From assembly GCA_904063045.1 (NCBI GenBank), contig CAJFCJ010000002.1:3591891-3655890 (forward strand): 64,000 bases of DNA. The letters run 5' to 3'. Source of the stretch: Dimorphilus gyrociliatus (Eukaryota > Annelida > Polychaeta > Dinophilidae). Every line of letters begins with the position of its first letter. Position 1 is the stretch's first letter. The notes below the pieces were generated by a model. That model did not search any database. It worked only from the letters and a program-made list of their open reading frames with translations, and was not told where the DNA came from. Made by a program: the position numbers and the translations under genes. Positions 12,174 through 24,818 of the stretch are shown in pieces.

Positions 12174-13331
12174 TTACTTTGACTTAATTTTTGCCCAAGC
12201 ATCTTTGAGCATCTTACATAATGCTAATCTAAAATTTCTTGCTGAGAGGGAATAGAGAAAAAAGTTGATTACAAAGTTTAGATAATATAATAGCTGAAAA
12301 TATTCTCTTACAAGCATTCTTTTTGTCGAGTATGTTTGATCTATTGTGCAAATTATTCGTAAAGTATATCCAGGTGAATTCAACAGAACGTAGACGCTTG
12401 AAACGATCAAAAGCATTGTGGTCGTGTTTTTAACCCTTTTTCCATTGTTTCCATTACTCTGAATTGTGTGCTGCTCGCATCGTTTCTTCGAATTATTTCT
12501 ACTCGATAGTAATTGCGAGTTATGTTGATTACTTTCAACACCTTCCATTTGTAGAGTTATTGTAGATCTTTGGGGGAAATTATGATTACCAGCATTCTGA
12601 AGTCGATCTAGTCTTGTTGCTTTTCTTACTTTAACCGCAATTGAGATATTGAAACATATGATTACTAAAACTGGAACAAGGTGGGCAAGTATAAATTCAA
12701 GTAGGCTCATGAGAAAGAACAATTTTGAATATTTTTCTATAATTCCACATTTGTGAGCACGTGTAGGCATGTTCGGATCAATAACCCCGAAACTGATTAA
12801 ACCGTACGAATAGAGGAGAAGGCTGAAAAGAACAATTACCAGAGTTATCTTAAGACTTCTCTTTTTCGTACACCATTTATTCTTTTGAAAAGGATAGCTA
12901 ACAGCTATCCATCTTTCCAGAGTGAAAGAAACTATTAGCCAAGAAGATACAGACATTGCTACAAGATTTGTATAAGTGATGTATTGGCACCAGCCTCTTG
13001 TATGGTAGATTGGTATACCAAACTCGGTCAATTTGAAAAACCATAGGTTGACTAAGTATAGATTATCGGATAAGGCCAATGCAGCTAAGTACACCGATGA
13101 ACTTTGTTTCTTCAAGCGACTTTTAGTAAAAACAATGAAACTCAAAGTATTTGTCACTAAGCCAATAATCACTAATCCAGGAATTAGATAATAATCCAAA
13201 ACTTTCCAAATAACCGCAGACACAGAGGTTACTTCGACTGTCGTATTATCCCTTATAAAAGTTCTGTCGTTCATCATCTGTAACCAACAAATGAATATAT
13301 CGGTATACCTTGAGAGCTCTTGAGACGACAC
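12174..13331 (-). CDS. Rhodopsin-class G-protein-coupled receptor, peptide-receptor type
   Basis: Intronless seven-helix receptor of 385 residues. The N-terminus carries an N-glycosylation site (DNTT, around residue 28). Conserved class A positions are visible: N61 in helix 1, D89 in helix 2 (LALSD), C115 and C195 as the extracellular disulphide pair, and E139-R140-W141 in place of DRY at the end of helix 3. P330 lies in helix 6 without the usual CWxP aromatic (NSPGY), and NFFLY (366-370) replaces NPxxY in helix 7. Intracellular loop 3 is long, polar and Asn/Gln/Ser-rich (about 245-310). The ERW and N-F-x-x-Y variants occur in invertebrate FMRFamide- and TRH-receptor-like groups, so a neuropeptide ligand is likely but unproven. 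A second in-frame Met at residue 19 or 20 could be the true start. Confidence 0.85.
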   Translation of the reverse strand: MSSQELSRYTDIFICWLQMMNDRTFIRDNTTVEVTSVSAVIWKVLDYYLIPGLVIIGLVTNTLSFIVFTKSRLKKQSSSVYLAALALSDNLYLVNLWFFKLTEFGIPIYHTRGWCQYITYTNLVAMSVSSWLIVSFTLERWIAVSYPFQKNKWCTKKRSLKITLVIVLFSLLLYSYGLISFGVIDPNMPTRAHKCGIIEKYSKLFFLMSLLEFILAHLVPVLVIICFNISIAVKVRKATRLDRLQNAGNHNFPQRSTITLQMEGVESNQHNSQLLSSRNNSKKRCEQHTIQSNGNNGKRVKNTTTMLLIVSSVYVLLNSPGYTLRIICTIDQTYSTKRMLVREYFQLLYYLNFVINFFLYSLSARNFRLALCKMLKDAWAKIKSK

Positions 13332-13866
13332 CTAGCGGTTTTATCATATTAGCCCGTATATTGCTAATTCTATTGAGGAAAAATTCTACAAGGTTTCACG
13401 GAGAGAGATTTTTCATTGGATGGAAATTGGTTATCATTTTCTTGGTATCATCGATTTTAAACATATAGTCCTCTTCACTTTTCACAAAATTAGTTACGCT
13501 TTCATTTGTAGAGAGTCAAGAGAAATTCTTTTATTAACTTTTTTTTACGAGATACCAGATTTGATAAGGGAAAAACGAAATAAGGATTTAAATGTATAAT
13601 TTCCCAATAACTGTCTTTATTGATAAGTATAAATTATACATTGAAATATTATACTACGTTTTATTAGATTATCAGCTAAAATCTAGGTTAAAATTTCTGA
13701 AAGAAGCTCGGTAAAGAATAACAAATAAATATTATAAGAGAAAGGGAAGAAGATGGCTATTGAGAGAGCGTATACATAAGTGTGAGAGGGAGCAAAAGAG
13801 GAATATGAAGGGGAGAGGTGAGAAGGCTAGAGGAGACGAGAGGGAAGAGAGAAGGCAATACGTGAT

Positions 13867-13874
13867 TGACGTCA
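13867..13874. promoter_or_regulatory. CRE-type octamer TGACGTCA
   Basis: A perfect palindromic cAMP-response-element consensus about 535 bases upstream of the GPCR start codon, beside a purine-rich tract and a TA repeat. Function is inferred from the consensus only. Confidence 0.35.
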
Positions 13875-13886
13875 TTTAGATAATTA

Positions 13887-13922
<36 letters not shown>

Positions 13923-16900
13923 CAGTGCGCATTCCATTCCGCGCTAAACAATCCTCTTCCATATAACAAACTCGGCAATTGTAAGTCAATTGATGTAATC
14001 CGATCAACAATTTTTTTATCGATCTTCTATCATATTTATTATTCCCGTAGTTACTTTACTTTTTACCCTATTTTTGTGTGCTTACTTTTACTTCTTGAAT
14101 CCCATCAGGAAAAGGAGAAAAAGAGAACCAATTAGTCAAACAAATATAGGAAAACTTTAAGATCATTTCCAAGAAATTGGATTATGCAGAGAAGAAGTAG
14201 TATTTTTAAATGATAACATGAAAATAGTGTAGCTTACTACGAAATAGGTAGTTAGGATACCGGATGTGCATTTAGAATAAAGATATATTATATATGCATT
14301 AAACAGTTTTTCACCTCTTTGTTGATAATTCTGTTTTGAGGGAACTTGTCAACTACATTATATAAACCGCTAGTTCGAAAACCGTTGAAATATTACCAAA
14401 TAAGCCTTTTTTGTATATTAATTAGAATTTTTTTTAGTTATTTTTACCTTTTATTTATTTAAGAGATTTTTTTGTTATTTCCGTTTTCCAGGAGGTTACG
14501 ATTACAAAGTACATTATGTACAATTGAGTTTTAATAGAATTTACGATAATAGATCCGCAGTTTCTCTTTGAAAATCACTTTTCGAGTTGTATATGAAACG
14601 AAAATTACAGAATCTATAAACTATTCACTATATTTCTAGGGACGCTAAATAAAATTCTCTTTTGATCTTTTAATAATTGCTTTAAAAAGGCGTAACGAGA
14701 TGCTGAGCCAACGTGATGCCACAAAGGAATTCATATTTTATAAATTGTATTAAAATATCTTAACAATAACACTCCCTTCTTATATAACTTATTACTGATT
14801 AGTATATGTATATATATACGGTATATATATATATACCGTAACTTAGTAATGTTATAATAATAATTATTCCTTCTTTTCAAAATTCCTTCCATTATCAATG
14901 AACGAATAATAAAGAACGGAAATGAAAAGTTACGCGATACTGTGAGGAGAGTATTGCGTTTGACATTTTACCGCTGAAAATAACGGTATCGCCACAGTAT
15001 TAGAAAAAGCAGGGAATTTTTTAACCTCCTTCCTACTTTTACCTTTTATCCTTTTCCATAAAACTCTCTTTTATTTTATAGACTACCTACAAAAAACTTC
15101 TACTGTTTAGCTATATATGTCGTATATATACTCTATTCTATAGATGTACAGTACATTACTTTGAGTTCTCCTTCTATCGAATCCGCAATGTAAGCCTAGC
15201 GGAACGTTTGTGCAAGTTAAGATTTCTTCGAAGCGGATACATAGTTCATTAATATGTATATACCACGTTATTTGAATACTTAAGAAACAATAAAGGAAAA
15301 ATAAATAGAGAGAAAGGAGTTAGCTTAGGTTGAATCTTGCTCAGTTATAGAATAGAATGTATCTGATAAGTGAAAATTTTTCGACGCTTATCAACGGTTT
15401 CTCGAGATGTCTACAAGAGAGTAGGTCTAATACACTAACGAGAAATGGAAAATAGTATTATCTGATTATATCTATTTCAGAGATATGCTGATAGGATTAA
15501 GAAAATGATACTCTTGGGACATTTTACCTCTCAATTGCTGATAAAGGATTGCGTTGAATAAGGAAGAAGAGAAGAAATGGAATAACAGTTATATTGAGAG
15601 TTGTTGTGATATTTTAGCTTTTTTTAAGGTGCACTTCTAACTTATTCATCTATGTCATAATTCACATGGAGAAGTCTAAGGTTAGTTTCAGACATTTTTG
15701 TTTTTTTTACAGTTCAACTGCAAAAAATCCTAAAACACGTCTGTTTATAATAAAAAAATAAATTATTATCCAGTAGAGATTGGTTCTCACGATTCTTATT
15801 CCAGATTTTTTGGCACTATAGCCACTATAGAAAAGAAAAATTACCGCTAAAAGTAACTAAAAGGTTAAACTAATTCATCATTTTTTTTACTCCTAAAAGG
15901 TGTGATAATGTTTATTTTCTCTGCTCTTCCAAAGCGAAAGTTAATCAAAGATTTTCTAGGAAATATTTGCCGTTGAAACGTAAACAAATTCTTGTATATA
16001 GTAAAACAAGAAGCTATCTATCTAGTAGAAACAATATCAATGTTTTCCCTCTTCATATTTTCCTTTATATCAAGAAAAATTAAAATTTTAAAGAATTCTT
16101 TTACCATTTAAAAAATAAAGGAAATTTAAATAAGTTTTTATCAATGTTCTAATTGAATTAATTAAGCAGCTACGTTCTTTTGTTTTTTTTCTCCATTCTC
16201 TTATTCTTATAATATATTAAAGAGAATCCTTTTTGACAATAAGTTTCTGACTAATGATTTATAAAATTTTCGACTTGATTGAAAAGTTTTTCATTTTAAC
16301 ACGATTCTGTCTTAAATTAATAAGATATATTTCCTTTTTTATAGTTTTTAATACAACGTCAAGTATTAAATTTTATAAATAAAAATTAATTAGTACTAAT
16401 ATTTTTGAACTCTAGACAACGTTAATACAGCTGCAGAACGTTAATTCAGTTTAGCGATCAATTTATTACTCAACGCACAAGTTAACCTTTGTAGGTTTTG
16501 TAATCGTTGATTCTCTATCTCTAACATCATTAAGAAAAGCCTATACCTACTTTATAATTATTTCTATTCCCCCTACGTAACTTTAAATGGCCTAACCTTC
16601 TACTATTTCTATTCCGTAAGCAAACGAGTTATCGATGAAGTTTGTTTGTATTTATATTCTATATGCTTAGGGTGTTTTTTCCTCCTACCAAATCTTGTCT
16701 AAGAAGATTTTCTCTCTCCTTTCTATTGTTTCCACCTAAACTTCCTCTTGGTGTATTTTCAGAAAAATTTTCTTGTAATCTTAGAAATAAAGACTCTACA
16801 AGATTCCTTAGAATTCTGAAGGCATGGCTGTTCTGCCTTTGAAGCATTATTGCCTTAATTCATTGGGGACACGGCATCCCTCTTTTTGAATAAAATAATA

Positions 16901-17583
16901 TGCAAGCAGTGGATAACAAAGCGAAGGTTTCTTCCAGCCATCTTTACTCGGATAGTTTACAATTCATGTGTGTGTTTTTAATAAAAGTGTTAATTAATCG
17001 CTTTAAGTAATTAATTCACGAGGAAAACAGAGTTTGAATTAGAAATACAGAATATAGATAAGTATTAGTATAATTAATCAAAAACTAAAGAACATTTTAA
17101 CTACATTCTATCTTTATAAATCTTTAAAAATATATATAAAAAAAGCCAATGAAAAACGCACAAGGCTATAAGAATTTTATCTTAAAATGTCGATACATAA
17201 ATAACATCCTTTTATATCAATTTAGACAATATTATTATTTCAAATATTTCCAGCTGTTACAAACATATTAAATATTTATTCTCACTTGTAAAGCAATCAT
17301 TTTTAATGCGATATATAAGAAATTAAATCTTTCATGAAGATTAATTGACTTTTAAAGTATAGAGAAAAAGGATGTTGGAAGAATATCTTCTTGTCTTTTT
17401 TTTTCTTTGAATGTAATATCTTTTTTAGAAAAGAAATTATTAATAAGAAGATATTAAAAGAGAACATTTTCTTGTTCACGATCCTAGCTGAAAAGTGATG
17501 TTTTTCTTATATTTCTTCCTGGAGTTAGCCATTTCAAATAAATCTATATTTATATAATTTTATTATTTAGCTAGAACAAGAGA

Positions 17584-17634
<51 letters not shown>

Positions 17635-18351
17635 ATATATATACTGTATATATATACTGTGTGTATTAAAGAGCGGCATCTATCGGATAAAGAGAATTAT
17701 TTTTAAGTAAAAAATATTGTTTAATGAATATAACTAATCCTTTTACTTTTCTTAGTTTCATTAGTAGGTCACATCTTCATTACTTCTATACCATTTAATT
17801 AAATCGCTAACAAAGCACGGTCTGTTATTACATTTATATATTATAGTACTGTACATCTATAAATGTTTTTACTGAACTATATAACTTCGTAGTGTTGTAT
17901 GCTGCGTAATGCATACAATTATTTACTCTTCCTATATTTTTTGAGTAATAAATCAACTTATTTCTGCCAGTAAAAAATTAAGGCAATCATGATTTATTTT
18001 TCTAATCAATTAGAAGGAAATAGAAAGAATTTCATAAAGTAATTTAAAGACTAAATTAGAGAATTAGAATGAGATTAAATGTAGGAATGTAAAGTCTAAA
18101 ATATCTACTATTATTGACTAATATCTTATTATTTATTTAGATTTGTAAATAGAGTTTTCTTTGACAAGATACCAACATCTATTATAATTTTTAACATTTT
18201 CCAGCAGCCATGTTACTATATTTTTCTTTCTTTTTTAAAAAAAACCTAGATATTGTTTCGTTTGTCTGAGAATAAGAAAATAGAAATGGTATCGAAAAGA
18301 TTCCAACTTAAAATATGTGGTGAATTGAGGCATTCGAAGGTACCAGTAGTT

Positions 18352-18388
18352 CTAAAAATAAAACTCATGTTTTTCTAAAGATCACGTG
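18352..18388. promoter_or_regulatory. MEF2-type site plus CACGTG E-box upstream of the muscle light chain
   Basis: CTAAAAATAA (18352-18361) matches the MEF2 consensus YTA(A/T)4TAR, and CACGTG (18383-18388) is an E-box, 22 bases downstream. They lie about 510-550 bases before the light-chain ATG, which is a plausible setting for muscle expression. The inference rests on motif plus gene identity only. Confidence 0.4.
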
Positions 18389-18898
18389 ATTAAATATACT
18401 CATGTGATCAACTTATGGTTTATGAAAACATAAAAGAAATATTTTATTCGTAGATCAGTCTGATATCTCCATTCGTCAGGGTTGATCTCGTCAAAGGCTC
18501 TAGGTATCAATAATTCTCCTCCTTTGTTCATTTCTATGTAATTCCTTTTTTTTTACTCTTTCCTTTTCGTTTTTTATAATGTTATGTAACTTAAAAGCAA
18601 TCTATGTCTTAACTATTTTCATAAAGATTCGCTTAAAGATGGGAGAAGAAAAAGAAAAAGACAAGGTAATGATAAAAAACTTTTTTTATTTACTGCTTCA
18701 TCCTATCCCTAGTAACCTAGTAATCCTTTACGGAAGAATGAAATTTTTCGAATTCTGCGTGGTTCCTTTCTAAACATAGTTCACATAAACTGGTTTTATT
18801 GGTTTGGAACGAGAGACCACTTTAGGTCGGTTAGAAAAGTAGAAGATATCCCTTTAGTAGCTCGCCACTAACTTTCGAGAGTTTGTAAAGTTTGCATT

Positions 18899-20221
18899 AT
18901 GGTAAGTTTGCTAAGCATTTATAGTTTTTATTTCAATAGACAATGGAATGCATATAATTTATCTAACTGTTTAGTATATGATTTTGACAACTCCTCAGAG
19001 GATGATTTATGGATAGGTACACCTGTTGTTGATAATTTTTCATAGAAAGGGAATGAATCCATTTGAAATATGCTTAATTTATAAATTTTTGTATTACTTT
19101 TAATAATATTTGAAATCTTCTTTAAATATTAAAAACTCTTCAAACTTATCAAACAGAAGAAAAGTTTGTAATGAATATAAAAGTAATGCAGCAAAATTTG
19201 CTATCTAAACAGAATTTTCAGTGCGCCTACTGCAACCCAAAGCTAAAAACAGCACATGGGCTGCAGACTTTGCAGAGCGGTTTAAATATAGACGAGGCGT
19301 AGCTCGCCTTTTCTTCAACTCTATACCAGCTTGTTTTCCTATCTCCTCAACCAAAATACCTTTTTAAAGTAATTTCTCTTGTAAATTAAATTAACAACAT
19401 CCCCCTTTTGATATTGAATATATATATAATTATCTACATTTATATATACTTACATATGTTTATAATACAAACTACATTGATACACAATGTATTTATATAT
19501 TTCACTAAATAATATTATTTGCAATGTTTTAGTCAACTAAAGAGAAGAAAACCAAAAAGAAGAAGGAAAAGAAAGAGGAATCTGAAGCCGAAAATGCACC
19601 AGCTGACGCTCCTGAAGAGAAAAAGGAGGCCAAACCGGCAAAACGAGGAACTTCTAATGTTTTTGCGTTGTTCAATCAGGCTCAAATTCAAGAATTCAAA
19701 GAGGTCTATTTTTAGATAGTAGTCTTTTCTTCTTTAAATAAAATTTATTTTTTCAGGCCTTTACGATGATTGACCAAAACCGTGACGGAGTTATTGACAT
19801 GGACGATCTTTTGTCAATTCATCAACAACTGGGAAGAGATCCCGACCAGAAGACTTTGGGGGGAATGTTGGAAGAATCACCTGGCCAACTGAACTTCACG
19901 CATTTCTTAACCTTATTTGGTGAAAAATTGCACGGAACTGATCCAGAAGGTACGCTTAGGGATGCTTTCATAATGTTTGATGAAGGAAACAGTGGAAAAC
20001 TTTCGGAAGAATAGTAAGTCTCAAAATTGTATTAATACATAACAGTCAAACAAATATTATTTATACTTAATAGTTTCAAAGACCTTCTTATGAATACGGG
20101 AGATCTCTTCAGCAAAGATGAAGTAAAGCAAACTTGGAAAGAGGCTCCAATCGAGGGTGGGCAGCTAGATTATCTAAAATTTGTCCGTCTTATAAAGCGA
20201 GGTGACGAAGGCGAGCAATAA
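18899..20221 (+). CDS. Myosin regulatory light chain, muscle type
   Basis: EF-hand light chain that binds the myosin II neck and regulates contraction. Exons 18899-18901 (the ATG alone), 19533-19703, 19757-20013 and 20074-20221 give 192 residues. The ATG is followed at once by GTAAGT, so exon 1 is otherwise untranslated. An N-terminal Lys/Glu/Ala-rich extension (about 45 residues) precedes KRGTSNVF, which corresponds to the light-chain-kinase site. EF-hand 1 (DQNRDGVIDMDD) is a good divalent-metal loop; the later EF-hands are degenerate (for example DEGNSGKLSEE). AFTMIDQNRDG, GTDPEGTLRDAF and KEAPIEGGQLDY closely resemble molluscan and annelid chains. A long N-terminal extension is known from insect flight-muscle Mlc2 and is less usual in molluscs. 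The stop codon overlaps AATAAA. Confidence 0.93.
19195..19330 (+). promoter_or_regulatory. GC-richer island inside intron 1 of the light-chain gene
   Basis: This 130-base stretch is clearly richer in G and C than the surrounding intron. It contains CACATG and CTGCAG-type sites and GGTTTAAATATAG, which resembles a TATA or MEF2-like element. It may be an intronic muscle enhancer or internal promoter. It contains no usable start codon in frame with exon 2, so an alternative protein start is not supported. Confidence 0.3.
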
Positions 20222-20226
20222 ATAAA
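20217..20226 (+). terminator. Overlapping AATAAA polyadenylation signals
   Basis: Two overlapping AATAAA hexamers (20217-20222 and 20221-20226) include the stop codon of the light-chain gene, which suggests a very short 3' UTR. Confidence 0.6.
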
Positions 20227-21324
20227 AGTATTCCCGATAATGAAATAGAAAATATTAATTCATGTCATTTAAAAAAAAAGATTAAAAAGGTTAATTAAAT
20301 AGAAAAGTAGATAGTTTGAGAAAAAAAAAGAAAACTTGTCAAAATCATAGTCGAAAACTATTACGATTTGCACCAAAGAGAAAATGCATTCCAAGTGTAT
20401 GGAAAAGTTAAAGGAAGTAATGATCTATTTACAACTTGATCATTAGTTAACTTAAGTAATTCGGCTCTGTTGGTCTCGTATTGGTTAAATCGAGCTGATT
20501 TTGATTTGGTTCCTTTTTTTTGTTCTTTTTTTTGAAAACAGAAAAGAAAGAATATGAATTTTTTTTGAGCTCGTAAGTGTGTGGCTTCTTTCTTTTTATG
20601 TCCGTATCCATATCGTTTTCTGTATGATATAAAAGAAATTTGGTTTTAGATTCAGTCTAATTTTACGCTAATAGGTTGAGCTCTCTATAAAGCCTGATAA
20701 ATAAAAAACTTTTACCTCTGTACAACGTGTTGTACAACTATAGTTTTACTTGGCTACAAAAAAACATCTTTTTCTAGGAAATATATTTCCTTTTTATCTA
20801 AAATGGAAATAATATAATCAATTTTCTTCTTTATCAAGCCGAAATCATTCAATGTCCAAAAAACGCTATTTTCTTCAAAGTAACCTATTAATTAATTTCG
20901 CATTAGGCAACTAAGAAAACAAGTAGTATAGGCTACACACTTAAAATTATTGATATCTTCCCTCTCTCTTTCTTCTCCTTCACACACACACTCATACACA
21001 CACTCTCTCTCTTTCTTCATTATACCCGATTACTCAATTACCTAATCATTCACTACGGTATATAACTTTTCAGTGAATTTTTTACCATATATTTCTTTTG
21101 GTTTTCTAGAAAATGCTTTATGCAATTTTTTAACAAAACAAAAGAATGAATAGTTTTTAGTTTCATCTTTAAAAAACAAAGGAAAACATCTCTTAGACTG
21201 GTGTAGATAGAATAAGATAGATTAATATAGACGTTAGAATAGTAAATATAAAATAGTATGATGTTGGTATAACAGTTGGACGATAGGAGAATTCTGTATT
21301 ATCTTTGTCTGAAAATACAAATAA
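20222..21324. other. Intergenic between convergent genes
   Basis: 3' flanks of the light chain (plus) and the orphan gene (minus). Contains a mixed CT/CA microsatellite at about 20958-21017 and otherwise AT-rich spacer. No gene seen. Confidence 0.45.
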
Positions 21325-23918
21325 TTAGGTTGCCGTACATTGATAACAAAATCTTCTTATACTTTTCGAAGAAAGAGCTTCTGATGATAAATCTTTTTTT
21401 AACCAATTCAATTGATTAGTACTCCGTATATTACTAGACTCTGCACTTTGTGTTCTTTGGTAATATAAAGTTTCAATAGTACTATCTGATTTGCAGGATG
21501 GTATTTTAAAAATGTCACTTCCTTCGTCTAAATCTAATGAAAGATCACTAAAACAATATCGGGAATTTGGGGAATTTTTAACAAGTTTTCCAGTTGAACT
21601 CTTGATAGAAGTAGATGTTTGACTGAGAGTTTCTATGGGTACATAGAGAGGCAAATTATCTGATTTTCTATGTTTTACTTTCTTTACTCTCCCTAAAATT
21701 AAAATAATTTAAAATATTTTCAACTTTCCTTCCTCCTCAATTCTTTTTAATATAAAACTATAAAGTTCTTACCTTTAATTAACGTGCCAGATAATTTCTT
21801 ATTAAAATCAACTTTCCTTTGCCTTTTATTCTTATTTTTATCCAAACTTCGGCTAGGAATTAATCTTCTAACGAAATTAACATTAGACGATTCATCAATT
21901 TTCTTATAATCTCTATTTAGCTTTGTAATTTTAACATGATTTAATTTGTTAATTTTTTTACTTGATAAAAATTCTTTACGCTTTTAAAAACAAAGAAAAT
22001 AATTCAGAGTTTTTCAACATTAAATGACTTTTACCTTTTTATTTAATTCATAGTTTTCTTTATTAACTTGACGGTTGTTCTGTAAAATGTTTTCCAAGTT
22101 GATGAACTTCTGTTTGCCATTAAAATGTGTTTTATTTTGAAGAAATTCATATAAGCGAGTGCTCTTTTCATTCTCTTCTTTGCCTAGACTTTTCAGTTTG
22201 TTTAGTAGATTAATTTGCGATAAATCTCTTTTATTATGAAATTTTTTCCATTTGTTGACATAATTTGATAAAAGACTGCCGCTATCTTCTATAGAATCGT
22301 TAGTTTTAAGATTTTTAAAAATTTCATTTGATCTTTCTCTATTATTATTTAGAAAAGATCTTGTAGATTTTAAATCGTTTTCAATAAATTCATTGAGATT
22401 ATCTTCTTCTGATAAAATTGACTGATTTTCGAGTTCATTAGTTTGCAGTTTTTTTTCTGCATAGGCCTTATCTGTTTTAATATTTTTTTCATCGTTATTT
22501 TCTTTTAATAAAACGTTTTTTATTTTCGAATATGACTCTTCGGCGGATAGATTGTTCAAATTGTTCTTTTTCAATTCTCTCCCATTAAAAACGAGAGTTT
22601 CTTCATTGTGAAAATTATTATCAAATGAGCTCCTGTTTTCAGTATTTGTTCCTGTCTCTTTAGATAATGTTATAGGGGATTTCCTCTTAGTTTTTGAGTA
22701 AAATTCCTTTTTAACCCTACTTGCTTGTTCATCAATATTTTTATTATTCAAAGGTAATACGACCTTAGTCAAATTCAAAATACTATGATTTAAATTCCAT
22801 TTTTTTCTCTCCGATTTTTGAGGTGGAATTTTTGATTGCTGAAATGTCAAGTCATCAACTTTACGATTGCTTTTATCATTTTCTATCTTTATATTTGTTT
22901 TATCTAAATATTTCCAAGGGCTTTCATAAAATTTTTTCTTTTGGGATTCGTTAAAATTATCTTTACTACATTTTAATACGTTAATAGGAATTGAACGACT
23001 ATTGTCAATAAATTTTGGATTTTTTGATTTAAACCTTTTCCTTTTTAATCCTTTTTTACTTAAATTCAATTTAAAATCTTTACATTTCTTACTTTTTTTC
23101 TTTTTTTCTATTTTAATTATATTCAGATTTTTAAATGTTTTAATCTTTCAAGATATATTCAAACTTACTTAGAGAATTTTCTAATTCCCTTTCTAACATT
23201 CGTCTGTCAACACCTTTAAGATAAGATTTTAAGGTTTTGACGTTAGTTTTATCATATGTTTTTCTAGTCATGTTATTTTTAGCTGGGTGTTTCTTTGATT
23301 TTATATTATCTCGTCTTGGTTCTTTACCAAGAAGTATGTTAACAGCTTCAATGGGTGATAGGGAATCGTCGTTGATTACATCTTTTACGAAAGAATCATC
23401 TAGATTTATCGATGGTTCTCCTTTACCATGAACTTCTAGAGAGTTGAAAAATTCTTTAAAATTAGGTAAAGACCACTTTGTCTTCGTATTCTCAGATAGA
23501 TTAGATATATTGGGAATCTCTTGTAAATAGGCGTCTAATTCAAAGACATCTAAATCGTTTAATTCTAAATTGTTTTTGTTATAAATTTTACGGCGTAAAG
23601 GAGAAATAGAATTCTGCTGATCAATTGAATTTCTAGAAGGTCCAAAAGTCTCTTTATTTAAAGATTCGCGACGTCTGGATGCTTCTGTTGAACGCATATA
23701 GTTTTGCGCTTGTCCATTTCCTCTAAATTTTGTCGGTCCGTCTGTATTTTTTTATATTTGTTGTGTTTTATTCTATAATAAATTTCTGTTTTTTGTCTTA
23801 AAGTAAATATTATCTTGTAGGCCTAACCTCCGTTATTGTTGTTAGTATTTTCCTCAAATTCCGCTATTTTCCGCTTCAAATATCTTTTATATCTTTTAAT
23901 ACTTTCAAATCTATACAT
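21325..23918 (-). CDS. Lys/Asn/Ser-rich orphan protein, five exons
   Basis: No family recognised. I read five exons on the minus strand: 23918-23828, 23741-23169, 23107-22035, 21980-21773 and 21692-21325. All are joined by GT-AG introns with matching phases (1, 1, 0, 1), giving 770 residues. The third internal join adds an exon (21980-21773) that lacks any Met and is easily missed. The N-terminus has a basic helical stretch (YRFESIKRYKRYLKRKIAEF), then FRGNGQAQNYMRSTEASRRR, the most conserved-looking part. Most of the rest is charged and apparently disordered, with nuclear-localisation-like clusters such as KKGLKRKRFKSK near residue 240. A nuclear or centrosomal scaffold role is possible but speculative. 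An upstream in-frame stop supports the Met at 23918, although a start at 23697 cannot be excluded. It is divergent from the death-domain gene. Confidence 0.7.
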
Positions 23919-24818
23919 TTCATCTAATATCCATATAATTTGTTAACGTCTTTTAAAACTTTTTATTCCTATAGAGAATTTTTTTTTAAACTTAAAAAAC
24001 ATGTCATTCCCTTCTTTATATTCAATTTTTCATACTGACCTCTTCCATCTTCATTCATAAAGTCGTAATCTCTCTAGTTAGTAAAATGGCATAATTCCTT
24101 TATAAATAATAATAATATAATAGTGATAATTATGATAAAATTTTCTTTATTAATTCATTCATGTATTTCGTTTGTTCGTTAAATTATTTAATAATATTCT
24201 CTTTATTACTTTTATTTGATAAATTCTCAAACGTAATCGGGAGGCTTCCTTAGTCTAACAAAAATATTTCTCATAGTATTTCTTCCAGGAAGCATATTTT
24301 TGAAAATATGAAAAGAAAACTCCTTTTCTACATCCTTTTCTATCTTTTTTTTCTATTTAATAACATCATTCTATATAAGTTTCTAACTTATGTAAAATAA
24401 AATAAAAAAAAAAAAAACAAGGTTGGTTTTCATATCTTATCTTTCATAAAATTTGATATGGGCATCGTGTCTTTGCACTAGGTGAACTATTAATGATTTT
24501 AAGTCATTTACGGCGATGTAAGGTAATATTAGGCCTACCTTATGCGCAGAATAGTCGATAAATTTATCAAAAGTGCACTACTAACTAAACCAGACGATTG
24601 GAGTTACGAGGTTTTAAAGATATTAATATTGATCTTTCTAGCAGACATATTAGATTGTTAGGTGAGGAACGGTAGAGCACTGACAATAATATTTAAATCT
24701 ATATATATATATATATGTATGTATACACATAAAAGGATCATGGATAATTTTAGATAATAAACCTCTAATAAGTTTCGTAACTAGAGAAAACCGTTATCTC
24801 TAATGATACAATAAGGAC
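23919..24818. other. Divergent intergenic region
   Basis: About 900 bases between the 5' ends of the orphan gene (minus) and the death-domain gene (plus). It is AT-rich, with a poly-A tract near 24400 and a short GTAT repeat near 24700-24725. It probably holds both promoters. No gene seen. Confidence 0.4.

Larger units (their letters stand above)
13332..18898. other. 5.5 kb gene-free stretch upstream of the GPCR and the light-chain gene
   Basis: I see no exon. Contents are a purine-rich block (about 13740-13858), a CRE-type octamer, TA tracts (about 13890-13921 and 17588-17631), a perfect CGGTATATATATATATACCG palindrome near 14818-14838, and the upstream flank of the muscle light-chain gene with a MEF2-type site. 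The paired opposite-strand open frames at 16642-16847 lie in a slightly GC-richer patch and are not convincing proteins. Confidence 0.45.

Noticed and set aside
16642-16847. Overlapping open frames on both strands
   Set aside because: Frames open on both strands in a slightly GC-richer patch usually mean chance absence of stops; neither product resembles a protein.
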